NCBI GenBank assembly: GCA_023251255.1
Contig: JAHEZD010000052.1
Location: 1-40,442 of the forward strand
DNA length: 40,442 bases
Direction of reading: 5' to 3'
From: Chitinophagaceae bacterium
Lineage (GTDB): Bacteria > Bacteroidota > Bacteroidia > Chitinophagales > Chitinophagaceae
Positions 15,084-23,565 of the stretch are shown piece after piece (within the stretch, counting starts at the first letter, position 1; each line of letters opens with the position of its first letter). Position numbers and translations under genes: made by a program. The notes beneath the pieces were generated by a model. That model worked only from the letters and a program-made list of their open reading frames with translations. It did not search any database and was not told where the DNA came from.

Positions 15084-16931
15084 CTACTCCCTAAACAACC
15101 AGTACCGCAGTCCCTGCTTATCCACCTGCCTCAGCCGGCGGTTACCGGGATCCAGTCCCTGCGCCATGAGCATGTTCAGGTCGGTAAGCAGTTCCACTGT
15201 TTCGAACATATAGCTATGGTGGTTTCCCTCGGAATCCACATTGGAAGCATCCACCGTGTCCAGCCCATCGGCCACATAGATATTGGTGCCTGCTTCCCCT
15301 ATTCTTGGCAGGCCCCGCCGGAGGAACTTGGACAGCTTCAGTGCCTTGTCCTTATCCGATGCATAGAGGGTGCGCCTATTGCCTATCTGCTTGAAAGCGG
15401 GCAGTATTTCCCTGTTGAAAACCTCCGCATCTATATCGGGTGCCGCCAGCACTATTTGGTTGATCACCTTCAGCTTGCCCTTGAAGCTGTCTTTCTGTAC
15501 CAGTATGTTCAGTGCCCTTGTAAGCACACGGTTGCCCATGCTATGGGCTATCAGGTTCAGTTGCTCAATGCCCGTGCGGCCAACCAGGTCCTCCATAAAC
15601 TGCACCAGGTCCGAAACGCTGGCATCGGCCCTTTCAATGTCCTTGGCATAGTCTGCCGAGCCGCCCGTGGAGGGCCAACTGAAAAAGCCCGCAATACCAT
15701 TGTTGAAGGGGATATCGTACACGATCTGCCCTGCCCTCCATGCCGCTTCGGCAAAACTGGTATTGAAACCATGGATGAACAGCAGGGCCGATTTGTTGCT
15801 GCCCGTCACATTGCCGCTTAACCAATTGTAAAAAGCGGCACCGTCCAGTTCCTTTACCGATGTAAGCACTATATGGTTATCCGTGTTCTCCTTAAGTTGC
15901 CAGAAAAGGATCTTGCGTGGCCGTTCTATCTCCCCTTGCTTGTGACCGGACGGGATGCTGATGGTGCAACTGCCCAGTTGCAGTGCGCCCAGTTCGCTAC
16001 CATAGTAATCATTGGCCTCTGTGGAACCCGTTTGTTTACGGGTGGTACCATAGAACAGTTCCAGCTCGCCCCCTGGGTCCTTCTTGGGCGGCGGGCCTTG
16101 GCTGGCTGCCTTTGTTCTTGCAGTGAAATCGCCTATTGAAACCACTTTCTCCTCCTTCAACTCCATTTCATAGTATACCTCCCTTTCACTGGCCATTGCC
16201 GGGGAGGCACTGAGCATCCTATCCGACATTTCAAAAAAACTGTCCCTCAATTCGCTGCTGTGGTTCAGCATATGCTCCCAGTGGCTATCCTTCCAGAACA
16301 GCCATTCGGCCTTCACGATCCACGAAAAGCCAAAAGCCCATAGGGCAAGGCTTTCCAGCCAGAAGGTCAAATGGTATTGCTCCCTGGTGGCCTTTGCCAG
16401 CAGGAGCTGACCAATGCCAATGCCTATAATGCAGGCCAGCATCACCAGCCCGCAAACCAGGTACACTTTGTTCCGTTGCATTTTCTTCTTGGTGGCCCCA
16501 TCGAAGGGATCCGTTTTCCTGAACAGGAAAATGGAGAAATAGATGAAGCTGGCAAACATGAGGAAACCAAATGCAAAATGCAGGTTTACCACCCACTCCT
16601 TGGTACTGGTGGTGGGAAACAGGGCCACCCCCAAGCAGCATAGGCAGGCAAAGTTGCCCACGATACTGTCAATTTTTTCATAGCCCCTATAGCAGAACAG
16701 GAAGAAGCCCTGTGCAAAGAGCAGGCCCACCAGTATGTCACCGGCTGCACCATCACCATAATAGGCGCTGATGCTGGTTTCCAGTTGCCAGCCCTGCCCA
16801 GTCATTGCTTTGGCCAGTACCAGCAGCAGTGGCAGTGCCATGCCGGTTATACCGATCAGCAAGCGCAGTGCATAGTAGGAAATAACCTGGCTGTTGGTCG
16901 CAGGTTTGGGTGTGTTTGGGAAGGGTAACAT
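15084..16931 (-). CDS. Fusion of multi-TM membrane domain and DUF900-type alpha/beta hydrolase
   Basis: I place the start at the ATG at 16931 ('MLPFPNTPKPATNSQ'), giving 615 residues; an in-frame extension to 17093 has no family-like features. About the first 220 residues form six or so membrane spans with 'SISAYYGDG', 'GVALFPTT', and 'YHLTFWLESLALWAFGFSWI'. The C-terminal half is an alpha/beta hydrolase of the DUF900/COG4782 type: 'LFYGTTRKQTG' opens it, 'ALLFIHGFN' is the oxyanion strand, and 'IAHSMGN' holds the nucleophile Ser464. 'VLAAPDID' and a late 'GNHHSY' supply the likely acid and His. The hydrolase is predicted to face the cytoplasm, though topology is unproven. The membrane half has a stand-alone homologue at 27717-28433. 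The substrate is unknown; esterase or lipase activity is inferred. Confidence 0.85.
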   Translation of the reverse strand: MLPFPNTPKPATNSQVISYYALRLLIGITGMALPLLLVLAKAMTGQGWQLETSISAYYGDGAAGDILVGLLFAQGFFLFCYRGYEKIDSIVGNFACLCCLGVALFPTTSTKEWVVNLHFAFGFLMFASFIYFSIFLFRKTDPFDGATKKKMQRNKVYLVCGLVMLACIIGIGIGQLLLAKATREQYHLTFWLESLALWAFGFSWIVKAEWLFWKDSHWEHMLNHSSELRDSFFEMSDRMLSASPAMASEREVYYEMELKEEKVVSIGDFTARTKAASQGPPPKKDPGGELELFYGTTRKQTGSTEANDYYGSELGALQLGSCTISIPSGHKQGEIERPRKILFWQLKENTDNHIVLTSVKELDGAAFYNWLSGNVTGSNKSALLFIHGFNTSFAEAAWRAGQIVYDIPFNNGIAGFFSWPSTGGSADYAKDIERADASVSDLVQFMEDLVGRTGIEQLNLIAHSMGNRVLTRALNILVQKDSFKGKLKVINQIVLAAPDIDAEVFNREILPAFKQIGNRRTLYASDKDKALKLSKFLRRGLPRIGEAGTNIYVADGLDTVDASNVDSEGNHHSYMFETVELLTDLNMLMAQGLDPGNRRLRQVDKQGLRYWLFRE

Positions 16932-17250
16932 AATAGCAGTTTTTAAGTAATGGTTGTTACGGGAGCCTCCCTGCTGCTTGTTCAAAATATACATAGCATC
17001 ATCATTGTGCAGCAAGAACGCTTGGGAAATAGGTACTGGCCCACCAAAAAAATCAGGTTCTTTACAAGGCATTGGAACAGCCACTGCAACCAATCTATAA
17101 CATCCTGTTATTATGGCAAAAAAAATTACCGCATCCTGCCTGTTCTACATCTGGCTGCTGGAAAAATTGCGTAAAAACACGCAGGGGAGGATATAGGATT
17201 TGTGATGTATGATTTTGGATTGGGGAAGAAGCGGGGGCCGTCTTACTAAG

Positions 17251-17499
17251 GGGAGATGGCTCCGGATGAAAAGATTGCTTCCTTCGTTACAATGACGTTC
17301 GGCTTCGCAATTGATGGGAGATGGCTCCGAATGAAAAAGATTGCTTCCTTCGTTACAATGACGTTCGGCTTCGCAATAGACGGGGAGATGGCTCCGGATG
17401 AAAAGATTGCTTCCTTCGTTACAATGACGTTCGGCTTCGCAATTGATGGGGAGATGGCTCCGAATGAGAAAGATTGCTTCCTTCGTCGCAATGACGTTC
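17251..17499. repeat. Four tandem copies of a 65-67 bp unit
   Basis: Units start near 17251, 17316, 17383 and 17449, each with 'gggagatggctccg' followed by 'aagattgcttccttcg' and 'caatgacgttc'. Copies differ by a few bases and small indels. Frames through it give repeated peptides on both strands, the sign of a DNA-level repeat rather than a protein repeat. The 319 bases to its left (16932-17250) hold no gene. Confidence 0.9.
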
Positions 17500-17519
17500 A
17501 TTTCTTCCTCCTCCAAGTT

Positions 17520-17760
17520 TCACCACTCCCGCGCTTCCATCTACTCCCTACTTACCACTTATCCTTCAGCCCCCTCCTCCATCTACTGCCTACTTACTGC
17601 TACCTACTGCCTACTTACTGCTGCCTACTTACTGCTGCCTACTTACTACTGCCTACTTACTACTGCCTACTTACTACTGCCTACTGCCTACTTACTACTG
17701 CCTACTTACTACTGCCTACTTACTGCTACCTACTTACTGCTGCCTACTGCCTCCCCCCTC
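17520..17760. repeat. Low-complexity 'ctgcctacttacta' tract
   Basis: About 240 bases of short direct repeats such as 'tactgcctacttac', similar in composition to the tracts at 1240-1500, 3480-3560 and 4190-4265. No gene is supported. The tract ends about 80 bases upstream of the DUF4136 lipoprotein gene. Confidence 0.85.
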
Positions 17761-17842
17761 CTAAAAAATCCCTAAACCTCCATCTTTCCCTCCCTTTTGC
17801 ACAGTCTTTGCTCCTACAACCATGAACAACAAAAGCATCCAC

Positions 17843-18463
17843 ATGAAAAACAGTTTGATAGGATTGGTTTGCTTGCTGCTACTGGCCGTGGGCTGCAAGA
17901 AGGAGCCGCTGAACCATTTATCCGATGAGGAGAGCCGCATCTACATTACCCATTACGATACCACGGCCAACTTTGCCAGCTTCAAAACCTACGCCATATC
18001 CGACTCCGTGGCCACCATTGTAAATGGCCAACTGGACAGTAAGGAAAAAAATGCCACCAGCGATGCCTATATAGCGGCCTTGGACCAGTACCTGCAGCAG
18101 CGGGGCTATACCAAAGTGGCCAGGGAAAACCAGCCCGACTTGGCCGTTACCGTAAACAAGGTCATCAACACGCAGACCTTCGTGTACAATGATTACTACG
18201 ACTACTATGGCAATTACTGGGACCCGGGTTATTGGGGCTACTGGGGCTATGGTTATGGGTACCCCTACTCCTACGGCGTGTACCAGGTAACGGAAGGGGC
18301 CCTGTCGTTCGACATCCTGGACCTGAAGAACGCGGCCACCAAGAACAGGATCATGGACCTCTGGACGGGCCTTGTTCGTGGGGAGCATATTTATCAACCA
18401 ACATTATCCAATGAGCAAGTGGGTGTCCTGTTTGGCCAGTCGCCCTACTTGCAAACAAACTAG
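17843..18463 (+). CDS. DUF4136-type lipoprotein
   Basis: From the ATG at 17843 the product begins 'MKNSLIGLVCLLLLAVGC', a canonical lipoprotein signal with its Cys at residue 18. An ATG seven codons upstream (17822) is also possible. The mature part has 'DTTANFASFKTYAISD' near its start and 'LDQYLQQRGYTKVARENQPD' in the middle, the usual DUF4136 pattern: a strand with 'F..Y.TY', then a helix and 'G......PDL.V'. A Tyr/Gly/Trp-rich loop (about residues 121-145) precedes a final 'SFDILDLKN...MDLWTGLVRG' segment. The next gene starts 7 bases after the stop, so the two are probably co-transcribed. The role of the family is not known; envelope location is expected. Confidence 0.85.
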   Translation: MKNSLIGLVCLLLLAVGCKKEPLNHLSDEESRIYITHYDTTANFASFKTYAISDSVATIVNGQLDSKEKNATSDAYIAALDQYLQQRGYTKVARENQPDLAVTVNKVINTQTFVYNDYYDYYGNYWDPGYWGYWGYGYGYPYSYGVYQVTEGALSFDILDLKNAATKNRIMDLWTGLVRGEHIYQPTLSNEQVGVLFGQSPYLQTN

Positions 18464-18470
18464 GAACATC

Positions 18471-19100
18471 ATGAAAAGAACCATCTATACCAGCATGGTG
18501 CTGCTAGCCCTGTTACTGGTCAACAGCCGTATCCATGCACAGCAGCAAACAGGCATACTGGGCATTGACTACCGTTACAGCCTGCCCCTGGGCAGCAGCC
18601 AGGAAATGCTGGGCAGGCACTCAGCCAATGGCATTGGTGCCAGCCTGCTCTTCCCGCTCAATGGCCAATGGTACCTGGGTGGGGAAACAGGTTTCCAGGA
18701 TTACTATATCAAGTACCCCAGGGACGTGTACAATATTGACAAGGACAACCAGATCAGTGCCGTGCTCACCAATTCGGTGCAGGTGCTGCCACTGATGCTG
18801 AAGGGGGTGTACGCACCTTCCCTGGGCCATAGTGCCGTGAAGCCCTACCTATCATTGGCAGCAGGTGCGGCCATGGTGAGCAGTAGCCAGTTCCTCGGGG
18901 AGTTCGGCAATTACGGCAGCGACAATATCCGCTTCATGGCAAGGGGCGGTGTGGGTGTGGCGGTTCCGCTTGGCAGGAAACAGTCCTATGGGCTGAATGC
19001 CGGTGCGGATTACAGTTACCTGCCCTACCATTTGTATGGCCAGGATAACCTGGATAGCTGGGGCCTGCATGCGGGATTCTATTTTTACTTGGGAAAATAA
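18471..19100 (+). CDS. Outer-membrane beta-barrel protein
   Basis: The product starts 'MKRTIYTSMVLLALLLVNSRIHAQ', a signal peptide I with a likely cut after Ala23. The remaining ~185 residues alternate polar and hydrophobic residues as in 8-stranded barrels: 'GILGIDYRYSLPLG', 'GIGASLLFPL', 'WYLGGETGFQDYYI', 'PLMLKGVYAP', 'KPYLSLAAGAAM', 'GVGVAVPLG', and 'GLHAGFYFYLGK' with an aromatic near the C-terminus. It lies 7 bases after the DUF4136 lipoprotein gene and ends in a strong terminator at 19146. The start at 18471 is chosen because the signal peptide begins there; the frame extends upstream without a signal. Transport or adhesion function cannot be assigned. Confidence 0.85.
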   Translation: MKRTIYTSMVLLALLLVNSRIHAQQQTGILGIDYRYSLPLGSSQEMLGRHSANGIGASLLFPLNGQWYLGGETGFQDYYIKYPRDVYNIDKDNQISAVLTNSVQVLPLMLKGVYAPSLGHSAVKPYLSLAAGAAMVSSSQFLGEFGNYGSDNIRFMARGGVGVAVPLGRKQSYGLNAGADYSYLPYHLYGQDNLDSWGLHAGFYFYLGK

Positions 19101-19145
19101 GCAGATTTTACCTGTGGAAATAAGCAGTGCAAGTGACCTATCGGG

Positions 19146-19172
19146 AAGCCATTCAGATTGAATGGCTTTTTT
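19146..19172 (+). terminator. Intrinsic terminator after the beta-barrel gene
   Basis: AAGCCATTCA and TGAATGGCTT form a 10-bp stem with a 3-base loop, followed by a T run. It lies 46 bases after the stop of the beta-barrel gene and closes the two-gene unit. Confidence 0.85.
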
Positions 19173-19841
19173 GTTGGGGGTGGTGGGTGGCATACAACAA
19201 ATCATGAAACGATGCCCCTGCATGGTGTTTTCACCTGCAGGATAACAGGAACGAATTCCCCGCCAGCATTCCCCTTTAATATGTTCCAAGAAATCAAAAT
19301 CATCAATGCCTGTTTCATAGAACTTGGCAGATGAGTATTTTCATCCATGGGTCCGGTTGGTGCCTTTTATGCTTTCGCTTAGGAGGAACCCCAACCTGAT
19401 TGCGGCAATAACCCAACATTGACCCTTAAAAAAACTGCGTAGAAACCGAATATCCCGGTACGTAATACCCGCAATACCGGCATTTTGTACCAGCCATGCA
19501 CATTTCATTAAAAAAAGTTAAAACGTTCGCAGGCCGTTTTTTCGGTTATACATGTAAGTATTTTTAGTAGCATATTCATCATGCAATCAGCCAACTTAAA
19601 ACCCCTGCCATGCTTATTCAACCTTGCAAATACCCACTAGGCAATATGCATTTGCCCATTCCCCCATCCAGCATCCCTATTGGGAACGCTACTGATTACC
19701 TGCTGGAAGCCGCTATCACTCCCAATCCCCTCATTGTACCAACCGTTCACTAAACACCGTTTGTTATTGTTCCATCTCTACATCACACGCATTGCAGAAC
19801 CTGTTGTAAAAGCAGTTACCTGTTTTACAATGCGTTGAAAA
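19173..19841. other. Long spacer without a visible gene
   Basis: About 670 bases hold no frame that resembles a protein family. The right half becomes AT-rich and leads into the TGTCACA cluster. No tRNA-like cloverleaf was noticed. Confidence 0.5.
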
Positions 19842-19946
19842 ATGTAACAAAAAAAATGTGACAATTCAAAATGTCACAAAAAGAATGTCACATTCTTGTG
19901 ACAATAAAAAAGTGACAATTTAAAATGTCACAAAAAAGTTGTCACA
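19842..19946. promoter_or_regulatory. Cluster of TGTGACA/TGTCACA sites upstream of the XRE-type gene
   Basis: Six exact sites occur within 90 bases: TGTGACA at 19857 and 19897, and TGTCACA at 19872, 19886, 19926 and 19940. An AGTGACA variant lies at 19911 and a TGTAACA variant at 19843. Several pair as inverted repeats: 19857 with 19872, 19886 with 19897, and 19911 with 19926. The cluster ends about 30 bases before the start codon of the 19979 gene, as expected for a multi-site operator. The likely binder is that gene's own product or a CRP-like factor; neither is shown. Confidence 0.6.
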
Positions 19947-19978
19947 AAAATTTTTCATCACTGAAAAACATCCTATGT

Positions 19979-20509
19979 ATGAGCGATCTAAAAACAATCA
20001 GGGAATCATTGGGCATGTCGCAGGAAAGGATGGCTATATACCTGGGCATTAGCCGTGCCCTGCTGGCCATGGTAGAAACGGGCAACCGCACACTGCCCGT
20101 GAATGCCATCATCAAACTGGGCCAATTGGAAGCGGTGCTGAATAACCTAACGGCCAATCCAACGCCCAGCAGCTTGGCTGAAATGCAGCGGCAGGCCAGT
20201 GAACACCGTGCCGTGCTGAACAAGCTGTACGCCTCCTGCACCAGGGAAATCAAGGCTGCACAGCGGCAACTGGCATGGATGCAGGACCAGTACGAGGGCT
20301 GCATGAGGTCGCTTCAACTGGTAGCGTATGAGTTGGCCAAACTGGGCAACAGTGAGGCCGACCAACTGCAGCGGGTGAACATGGAACTGCATGAACAGGA
20401 AACCCTGAAGAAATTGCAGCAATGCGGCCCCGGCGCACAGGGCAGGTTGAGGCACAAGATTAACGTGCTGGCCTATGAAGCCGACGAGGCACTGAAAATA
20501 GTTTTTTAA
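19979..20509 (+). CDS. XRE-family helix-turn-helix protein with helical C-terminal region
   Basis: I start at the ATG at 19979, giving 176 residues. The upstream in-frame extension would run through the TGTCACA cluster and is unlikely to be coding. Residues about 3-55 form an XRE/HTH_3 DNA-binding domain: 'LKTIRESLGMSQERMAIYLGISRALLAMVETGNRTL'-like order is seen as 'IRESLGMSQERMAIYLG' followed by 'SRALLAMVETGNRTLP'. The remainder is strongly helical with 'KLYASCTREIKAAQRQLAWM' and may form a coiled coil or dimerisation region. Such regulators usually repress their own promoter, so the site cluster just upstream could be its operator. No partner gene for a toxin-antitoxin pair follows; a palindromic repeat begins at the stop codon. 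Confidence 0.82.
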   Translation: MSDLKTIRESLGMSQERMAIYLGISRALLAMVETGNRTLPVNAIIKLGQLEAVLNNLTANPTPSSLAEMQRQASEHRAVLNKLYASCTREIKAAQRQLAWMQDQYEGCMRSLQLVAYELAKLGNSEADQLQRVNMELHEQETLKKLQQCGPGAQGRLRHKINVLAYEADEALKIVF

Positions 20510-20605
20510 CTATCGGATGAAGGAAAGTATGTCAGAGCTTGCCCCGACTATTCGGGGCGCTGTATGACAGCGATAAATGCTCATTACTTTCCTTCATCCG
20601 ATAGT
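20509..20605. repeat. 97-bp palindromic element, copy C
   Basis: The ends are perfect 21-base inverted repeats beginning ACTATCGGATGAAGG. The left end touches the stop codon of the XRE gene, so the folded RNA could act as its terminator. The ends resemble those of the 136-bp elements at 2917 and 20623, but the interior is shorter and contains a 'ccccgactattcgggg' hairpin. Confidence 0.8.
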
Positions 20606-20622
20606 CAGTAATAGTTTTTTAT

Positions 20623-20758
20623 GACTATCCGTATGAAGGAAAGTATGTCAGGTTGAGCTTGTCGAAACCATATTCAAGTTGTGTTCTACGTTCATAATAC
20701 TTCGAGAACCTCAGTATGACAACGGAAATCGTCAATGCTTTCCTTCATACGGATAGTC
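20623..20758. repeat. 136-bp palindromic MITE-like element, copy B
   Basis: The terminal inverted repeats (GACTATCCGTATGAAGGAA...) are perfect over at least 21 bases. The element is the reverse complement of the one at 2917-3052, with the same length and only scattered differences. It begins 18 bases after element C. Confidence 0.85.
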
Positions 20759-20898
20759 AGTTAGTTTTTTAACAGTGCTTTTACAAATGGCCTGTTAACG
20801 GTTTTATAAAGGATTTTTGGGGCTTTTCCATTTTGATGTTTCCGCTTTTCCGCCATGATACATTCGGTGTATTAATTCACAATTTAAATCCAAACAAC

Positions 20899-21309
20899 AT
20901 GAATTACGATGTTAGTTCATTGACAACGGTGGCAGATTGCGACTCGTTGTTGGCCATGGCGGCCAAGGAAAAGGAAACGCTGCAGTACCGCAGGACCATC
21001 CTGGACCATTCACAAACCATTGTTACCACCAGCGGTACGGGGCTGGAAGGGGTACTGCAGAGCGTTGCCACGGAACTGGCACCCATGGCCGCTACCATTG
21101 CAGCCATGCCAGACGGCAAGGACAAGCGTGATGCAGTGACCAGACAGAAAAGACTCGAGTTGAAGCAGGCCATCCTGACCAACAAGAAGTACCAGTACGG
21201 TGCACTGGCACAGATGGAAAACCTGCTTGACCTAGGCCGTAACCAGCAGGAACTGGACACTGTAGACCAGTTCATTGCGGATGTAACGGCCAAGAAGGCC
21301 ACACTGTAG
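20899..21309 (+). CDS. Small helical protein of unknown function
   Basis: Starting at the ATG at 20899 gives 136 residues beginning 'MNYDVSSLTTVADCDSLL'. An in-frame ATG at 20833 adds a stretch that does not look like protein. The product is mostly alpha-helical, with Lys/Glu/Gln-rich segments ('AKEKETLQYRRTILDHSQ', 'DKRDAVTRQKRLELKQAIL') and no signal peptide or membrane span. I recognise it only as the type of short conserved hypothetical protein seen in Chitinophagaceae. It is followed by a strong terminator and appears monocistronic. The function is unknown. Confidence 0.7.
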   Translation: MNYDVSSLTTVADCDSLLAMAAKEKETLQYRRTILDHSQTIVTTSGTGLEGVLQSVATELAPMAATIAAMPDGKDKRDAVTRQKRLELKQAILTNKKYQYGALAQMENLLDLGRNQQELDTVDQFIADVTAKKATL

Positions 21310-21322
21310 GGGGTTAAGAATG

Positions 21323-21372
21323 ACGGCAGCGCAGGCGCTGGGTGAAAGGCCCCGCCTGCCTGCCGTTTTTTT
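21323..21372 (+). terminator. Intrinsic terminator after the 20899 gene
   Basis: ACGGCAG(c)GCAGGCG pairs with CGCCTGC(c)TGCCGT, a long GC-rich stem with a one-base irregularity, followed by seven Ts. Confidence 0.8.
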
Positions 21373-21461
21373 GGTTTGATTGTTCAAGGGGTCCAGGTTT
21401 GGAGGCTTTGAGGCAATCAAACTTTTTTATAGTATCTACCCATACCCATCTATATTTTTAA

Positions 21462-22187
21462 TTGCATAACTGGCATCTTATTTGTAAATTGTTAAAAATA
21501 TCATATTTTATATCCGTGCGCCCTTACGAACAAATCATTCTACTAACTGCAAATCTACTAGCTGTCTTATTTGGATTGATGGCATGGAAAACTAATAGGC
21601 CAGCCTACCTTAGGATTGTGACTATTCTGCTTATATCACTATTCTTAGACACAATTCGTTCTAATTACTTACCCATATGGCACAAGCCCGTATCTACTTT
21701 TTTTATGCACGCCGATTTTGTTGCTGTTATAGCTTTGGAGTTTTTCCTTTTCTATAAAATATTTTCAAACAATAAAATAATAGGCAAGCTATGCGGCTTC
21801 TTGTTTATGGCCACAATAACCATCTTTATAACAGAACTCTTTTTCAAGGGGCCTAATCGATTTAGTACTTATACCTACATCTTTCACATGCTATGCATTT
21901 GCTTGTTCTGTTTTGTGTATCTATCCAAGGCATTGTCAACGAACAATATTTACGTTCCTGAGAAAGACCCTGTATTCTGGTTATGTGTTGGCTATTTAAT
22001 CCTTTATAGTGTAAACATTGTTTTCAATATTGCCCTGACGATAAAAGGCTATGCAAAAATCAACACAAATGTTGTTACAATCGTTCCTATATGGCTGATA
22101 GATTTTGCCAACTTATCCTATTATCTAATTCTCAGCCTTGCATTACGCATAAGTTCAAGAAATAACTATAGCCTCCAATTTGGTTGA
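21462..22187 (+). CDS. Multi-pass membrane protein of sensor module 1
   Basis: The 241-residue product is strongly hydrophobic, with about seven predicted membrane spans and no catalytic motif. The start is uncertain: the frame opens with TTG at 21462, and a GTG at 21516 ('VRPYEQIILL') aligns better with the N-terminus of the similar protein at 24323-24955. Its stop overlaps the start of the histidine kinase gene at 22180 by 8 bases, so the two are translationally coupled. Since that kinase has only one membrane helix and no input domain, this protein is a plausible sensing partner; this is inference from context. The region is AT-rich compared with the upstream genes. Confidence 0.75.
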   Translation: MHNWHLICKLLKISYFISVRPYEQIILLTANLLAVLFGLMAWKTNRPAYLRIVTILLISLFLDTIRSNYLPIWHKPVSTFFMHADFVAVIALEFFLFYKIFSNNKIIGKLCGFLFMATITIFITELFFKGPNRFSTYTYIFHMLCICLFCFVYLSKALSTNNIYVPEKDPVFWLCVGYLILYSVNIVFNIALTIKGYAKINTNVVTIVPIWLIDFANLSYYLILSLALRISSRNNYSLQFG

Positions 22188-22968
22188 AAATGACCCCATA
22201 TCACTTCCCGCTTTATTATTGCTTCAAGTAGTAGCAATGTATATTTTATTTGTTGTCTTTGTAAGAAAGAAACAGAACAAACTTATTAGTGAAAAGGAGA
22301 TTATGCAACAGGGCTTTACCCAACAATTACTGCAATCACAGATAAGGATACAGGAAGAAACCATGTCTACCTTAGGGAAGGAACTGCATGACAATGTGGG
22401 CCAATTACTTAGCAGCACAAAAATGCTTATCGGTGTCATGGAACGCAGCCTGGAGAACCCGCCTGAAATATTAACAACAGCCGACAATACTTTGAGCAAG
22501 GCCATTTTTGAATTACGCACACTATCCAAATCCCTGAACCGGGAATGGATTGAGCAGTTCAATTTTATAGAAAACCTTACTGCCGAGGTAGTACGTATCA
22601 ATTCAGCAAAGGGCATACAGGTTCACTTAAGCCACCCAAAAGAATTGCCACTAAAAACAGGGCAGCAAATAGTCCTATTTCGCATTGTACAGGAAGTTAT
22701 ACAGAATGCTGTGAAACATGCAAACGCAAATACCATCGTTATTTCCATTGTACAGGAACTTTCCTTATTGAAAGTTACAATAACGGATGACGGCAGGGGT
22801 TTTGATATGGAACAGGTGGAAAAAGGGCAGGGTATTATCAATATCAGGCACCGCACTGAATTACTGAGCGGTAACGTAGAATGGACTTCAGGCGTTGAAG
22901 GAACAAGGGTCAATGTTCAATGCCCGTTAGAGATTTACCAGCTTGCGCCTAACGGCCTCCAAGCATAA
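22180..22968 (+). CDS. Histidine kinase, NarX/DesK-like (HisKA_3), module 1
   Basis: The 262-residue protein starts at a TTG codon and has one N-terminal membrane helix ('LPALLLLQVVAMYILFVVFV'), a short coiled coil, the H-box 'GKELHDNVGQLLSS' with His70, and a HATPase domain with N-box 'VQEVIQNAVKHA' and G-box 'DDGRGFD...GQGIINI'. This is the compact architecture of kinases that pair with NarL/FixJ-type regulators. It has no extracellular sensor domain, so the overlapping membrane protein upstream may supply the input. No regulator gene follows on the plus strand: its 3' end overlaps the 3' end of the minus-strand regulator gene at 22927 by 42 bases. That regulator is the only one nearby and may serve both kinases. 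Confidence 0.9.
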   Translation: MVENDPISLPALLLLQVVAMYILFVVFVRKKQNKLISEKEIMQQGFTQQLLQSQIRIQEETMSTLGKELHDNVGQLLSSTKMLIGVMERSLENPPEILTTADNTLSKAIFELRTLSKSLNREWIEQFNFIENLTAEVVRINSAKGIQVHLSHPKELPLKTGQQIVLFRIVQEVIQNAVKHANANTIVISIVQELSLLKVTITDDGRGFDMEQVEKGQGIINIRHRTELLSGNVEWTSGVEGTRVNVQCPLEIYQLAPNGLQA

Positions 22969-23565
22969 CCCTACCCTACTCTGTACATTGAATTTACCAA
23001 AGAGATTTTCCCGGTAACCATCTACAGAGCGTTCACTAACGCCCATCAAACCAGCAATATGTTTATAGGTCATGTCACTGCAGGCATGTTGTAGGAACTG
23101 CTTTTCCCTTTCTGTTAGGTTCAGGGCATCTGTTTCGGCCTGCGATTGGAGTAGCCGCCTGAAATTAATATTACTGGCATCGCCATTGTAATAGCCTTTC
23201 GTGGCTATTTCATTCAGTGCTTTTTCCAGTTCATTGGGATGGGTATCTTTCAATAAATAGGCACAGCAGCCAGCTTTGACCATTTCTATAATAGTATGGT
23301 CATTATCGTTCATGGAAAGGGCCACCAGCTTAATAACAGGATAATGCTCGGTAAGCCATTTGGCCGTTTCCACGCCGTTCATCTGTGGCATATTCACATC
23401 CAGCAGCATAATGTCCGGCTCTTCTTTCAGCACTTTCATTTTCTCTATTAGGTCCTTGCCGTTAGCTGCTTCCACTACCACTTGGTAATGGTTGAAAGTG
23501 GCCAACATCAGTCCAAGTGATTTGACGAATAGTTGGTGGTCGTCTGCAATGCCAATTTTGATCAT
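22927..23565 (-). CDS. NarL/FixJ-family response regulator
   Basis: The 212-residue protein has an N-terminal receiver domain ('IGIADDHQLF' with the acidic pocket, 'IMLLDVNMPQMNG' with phospho-acceptor Asp56, and the Lys of 'YLLKDTHP') and a C-terminal LuxR-type HTH ('LTEREKQFLQHACSDMTYKHIA...SVDGYRENLFGKF'). Phosphorylation should alter dimerisation and promoter binding. Its start overlaps the end of the kinase gene at 23562 by 4 bases (ATGA), so that kinase is the obvious partner. The other kinase, at 22180, converges on it from the opposite strand. Target promoters are not evident. Confidence 0.95.
   Translation of the reverse strand: MIKIGIADDHQLFVKSLGLMLATFNHYQVVVEAANGKDLIEKMKVLKEEPDIMLLDVNMPQMNGVETAKWLTEHYPVIKLVALSMNDNDHTIIEMVKAGCCAYLLKDTHPNELEKALNEIATKGYYNGDASNINFRRLLQSQAETDALNLTEREKQFLQHACSDMTYKHIAGLMGVSERSVDGYRENLFGKFNVQSRVGLCLEAVRRKLVNL

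Noticed and set aside
15216-15821. Plus-strand frame over the hydrolase gene
   Set aside because: It is antisense to a well-supported gene and has no family features.
17256-17825. Repetitive protein with repeated '[15 protein letters not shown]'
   Set aside because: Both strands give repeated peptides, and the DNA is a tandem repeat followed by a low-complexity tract.
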